A stretch of 7,359 bases of DNA from the NCBI GenBank assembly GCA_002500505.1, contig DLRM01000020.1, positions 1,059 through 8,417 of the forward strand. The letters are read 5' to 3'. Under the pieces are notes generated by a model that saw only the letters and a program-made list of their open reading frames with translations, ran no database searches and was not told the DNA's origin. Of this stretch, positions 5,383 through 7,359 are shown in pieces (position 1 is the first letter of the stretch; every line of letters starts with the position of its first letter). This DNA is from Planctomycetes bacterium UBA7888. Its GTDB lineage: Bacteria; Planctomycetota; UBA1135. The position numbers and the translations under genes were made by a program.

Positions 5383-7236
5383 ATGACTGCTTTCCTGCCC
5401 CCTTGCATCCTCCTCTCTAGTTTCGCCCTCTGCGCTCTTTCTGCGCCACTGGCCTCCCAATCAGCCGCCCCGACCGTTCCGGTTTTTGAAGCCGGCCTCG
5501 CTCAAGTGGTTGAAGGCTTCAACGACCGCTCCGCCTGGATTCAGCACGCCCTTTGGGTCGAAACGGAGTTTGACTCCGATGGCGACGGGAAGCTCGATCG
5601 TGTGCATGTCGATGTCACGCGCCAAGAGCAGACGGATAGCGAAGGTTTGAAAGTTGCGGTGATTTACGAAACAAGCCCCTACTTCTCGGGCACAGCGAGT
5701 GGCGACAACTTCTTTTGGGACCCCGAGCACGAGCTTGGGAAAAAACCACCGAAGCGAAGGAAGGCGCCTAGTGTTCGTTATCAAGACAAGGGCGGCATGA
5801 TGTCTCGCTCACGGATTAAAACTTGGCTCCCGCGGGGGTTTGCAGTTGTCCATTCCGCATCGCCTGGTACTGGAATGTCGCAGGGTTGCCCCACGATTGG
5901 CGGTGAGAATGAAGAGCTTGCCCCTAAAGCTGTGATTGATTGGCTAAACGGTCGCGCAAAAGGTTTCACCACTCCAGATGGCAACAAACCTGTGGAAGCG
6001 TATTGGGCCACCGGCAAGGTCGGCATGACCGGCACGTCTTATAACGGCACGTTGCCACTAGCTGCGGCGACAACCGGAGTGGAAGGTTTAGAGGCCATCA
6101 TTCCCGACGCACCGAATACCTCTTACTACCACTATTACCGTTCCTATGGTTTGGTGCGCCACCCAGGCGGTTACATGGGCGAGGATGTTGATGTCCTTTA
6201 TGATTTCATTAATAGTGGCGACCCAAAAATGCGCAAGAGTTGTAATAAAACAGTGCGCGACGAGTTGATGGCCGAAAATCAAGACCGCATAACCGGTGAT
6301 TACAACGATTTTTGGCATGGACGCAACTACCGCGCTCGTTTAGATAAAGTGCGCGCCGCAGTTTTAATCTCGCACGGTTTTAACGATTGGAATGTTATGC
6401 CCAACCACAGCGTTTCGGTTTATCAAGAACTGAAAAAGCACGGCGTGCCAGTGATGGCGTATTTTCACCAAGGGGGTCATGGCGGTCCTCCAACGATGGA
6501 GATGAAGAACCGATGGTTTAGTCGTTACCTTTACGGTGTCGAAAACGGTGTCGAAGAACTCCCGCGTTCTTGGATTGTGCGCGAGGGGGATCGCCGCTCG
6601 AATCCAACGGCTTATCCTGATTATCCAAACCCAGAAGCCGAGTTTGTGACTCTGCATCCTTTTTCAGGTGGCGCAAAGCAGGGCGGCTTGAGTGCAGACC
6701 CTGCCGCCAAGAAGCAAGGCATTGAAAAACTGACAGACAATGTGAAAGAGTCCGGCACCAAGCTCGCCAAAGCGGACAAGTCCAAGCACCGTTTGCTTTA
6801 TGTGACGGAGGAACTCAAAGCCCCTCTCCACATTTCCGGCACGGCACGTTTGTCGATACGCATGGCCGTTGATGGTCCCGCTGCAAACCTCTCGGTGTGG
6901 GTGGTTTCTCTGCCATGGAAGGATGGAGGCCACATCAACGACAACATCATCACGCGCGGCTGGGCGGACCCGCAGAATCATTCTTCATTGAGGGAAGGTG
7001 TTCCACTCAAGAAGGGGGAGTTTGTGGACTTCAGCTTTGACCTTCAGCCCGATGACCAAATCATTCCCACGGGCCAGCGCATCGGCCTCATGGTCTTTTC
7101 AAGCGACCGCGACTTCACTCTTTGGCCAAAGCCCGGCACCAAACTTTCGCTCGACCTCGCCGCCACCAAACTAGAACTCCCCATCGTGGGTGGAACCGTG
7201 GCGTTTGATACGGCGACTGGGGATTCGCTGAAATAG
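5383..7236 (+). CDS. Exported Xaa-Pro dipeptidyl-peptidase-like serine hydrolase (S15 / CocE-NonD family)
   Basis: S15 peptidases are alpha/beta hydrolases that remove X-Pro dipeptides from peptide N-termini; relatives act on esters or beta-lactams. The 617-residue protein starts with a signal peptide (hydrophobic CILLSSFALCALSA, likely cleaved near ASQSA), so it acts outside the cytoplasm. A short DSDGDGKLD stretch (residues 64-72) resembles a calcium loop but also recurs in relatives. The nucleophile is Ser219 in GMTGTSYNG, the acid Asp335 in HGFNDWNVMP, and the base His366 in YFHQGGHGGPP. Between them, DAPNTSYYHYYRSYG probably lines the substrate pocket. From about residue 425 a beta jelly-roll of the PepX C-terminal type follows (LHISGTARLSIRM, then GLMVFSSDRDFTLWP). 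The protein appears intact. It is divergent from the metalloprotease gene. Its own substrate could be a peptide or another acyl compound; the SYYHYYRS pattern makes peptidase more likely. Confidence 0.93.
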   Translation: MTAFLPPCILLSSFALCALSAPLASQSAAPTVPVFEAGLAQVVEGFNDRSAWIQHALWVETEFDSDGDGKLDRVHVDVTRQEQTDSEGLKVAVIYETSPYFSGTASGDNFFWDPEHELGKKPPKRRKAPSVRYQDKGGMMSRSRIKTWLPRGFAVVHSASPGTGMSQGCPTIGGENEELAPKAVIDWLNGRAKGFTTPDGNKPVEAYWATGKVGMTGTSYNGTLPLAAATTGVEGLEAIIPDAPNTSYYHYYRSYGLVRHPGGYMGEDVDVLYDFINSGDPKMRKSCNKTVRDELMAENQDRITGDYNDFWHGRNYRARLDKVRAAVLISHGFNDWNVMPNHSVSVYQELKKHGVPVMAYFHQGGHGGPPTMEMKNRWFSRYLYGVENGVEELPRSWIVREGDRRSNPTAYPDYPNPEAEFVTLHPFSGGAKQGGLSADPAAKKQGIEKLTDNVKESGTKLAKADKSKHRLLYVTEELKAPLHISGTARLSIRMAVDGPAANLSVWVVSLPWKDGGHINDNIITRGWADPQNHSSLREGVPLKKGEFVDFSFDLQPDDQIIPTGQRIGLMVFSSDRDFTLWPKPGTKLSLDLAATKLELPIVGGTVAFDTATGDSLK

Positions 7237-7280
7237 TTCTCAAACAACACCAGTTGAATTTCTGGAGTGCTTCAGCCTTC

Positions 7281-7297
7281 TATGCTACCTCAGCATA
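7281..7297. repeat. Perfect 6-bp inverted repeat after the S15 peptidase gene
   Basis: TATGCT (7281-7286) and AGCATA (7292-7297) form a hairpin with a five-base loop, 45 bases after the stop. No T-run follows on either strand, so it is more likely a weak mRNA 3' structure or chance than an intrinsic terminator. Confidence 0.25.
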
Positions 7298-7330
7298 AAT
7301 ACTCTGCCCAGCTCCAAAGTAGGCTTCATG

Positions 7331-7359
7331 AACATGTTGGAAAACCGCAACTGTTTTTT
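7331..7359 (+). terminator. Candidate intrinsic terminator of the S15 peptidase gene
   Basis: The left arm 7331-7340 (AACATGTTGG) pairs with the right arm from 7345 (CC, then AACTGTT after a two-base bulge) around an AAAA loop, nine pairs with one further bulged base. The right arm runs into at least six T residues that reach the window edge. The bulges make it moderate rather than strong. Confidence 0.45.

Noticed and set aside
5566..5600. EF-hand or dockerin repeat in the S15 protein (DSDGDGKLD)
   Set aside because: A single copy with no paired helix or second repeat; similar DxDGDG stretches are common at this place in S15-family proteins, so no separate domain was called.
1..7359. CRISPR arrays, tRNA genes, insertion sequences, toxin-antitoxin or defence genes
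   Set aside because: No spaced direct repeats, no cloverleaf, no transposase or terminal repeats, and all sizeable frames are accounted for by the six genes.

Overview
The window carries six protein genes and no RNA gene, mobile element or CRISPR array. The best lineage clue is the C-terminal ~100 residues of the secreted protease (3817-5304). They contain a PGD...LSLTGAGPT.TP.G...ADSAGE...VP pattern that I associate with exported proteins of Planctomycetota. Exported hydrolases, an arylsulfotransferase-like protein and sparse Shine-Dalgarno sites fit a free-living, probably aquatic, planctomycete-like bacterium. This is an inference from protein style; there is no marker gene here.

Layout: (1) 1-1407, minus strand, an exported arylsulfotransferase-family beta-propeller protein whose C-terminus runs off the left edge. 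(2) 1408-1469, a short divergent control region. (3) 1470-3146, plus strand, urocanate hydratase (hutU) with no other hut gene beside it. (4) 3147-3254, an AT-rich promoter region holding a possible 11-codon leader ORF. (5) 3255-3767, plus strand, two small TM2-domain membrane proteins in a tight operon. (6) 3817-5304, minus strand, convergent with the TM2 pair, a secreted zinc metalloprotease of the metzincin type with a candidate cysteine switch. (7) 5305-5382, a second divergent control region. (8) 5383-7236, plus strand, an exported Xaa-Pro dipeptidyl-peptidase-like serine hydrolase (S15/CocE family). (9) 7237-7359, a tail ending in a hairpin plus T-run that looks like a terminator.

Functional reading: the protease and the Xaa-Pro peptidase start from one 78-base divergent region and could act in series on external protein. 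The protease would make peptides, and the S15 enzyme could release X-Pro dipeptides. Urocanate hydratase would feed histidine-derived urocanate towards glutamate. That link is inferred from proximity only.

The least ordinary signal is in the control regions. Three separate genes (hutU, the protease and the S15 enzyme) have a TANNNT hexamer exactly 9 bases before the ATG, and the leader ORF before the TM2 pair has TATAGT 6 bases before its ATG. If these are -10 boxes, transcription would start at or within about 3 bases of the start codon, which suggests leaderless or near-leaderless mRNAs. I found no convincing new defence or mobile system.
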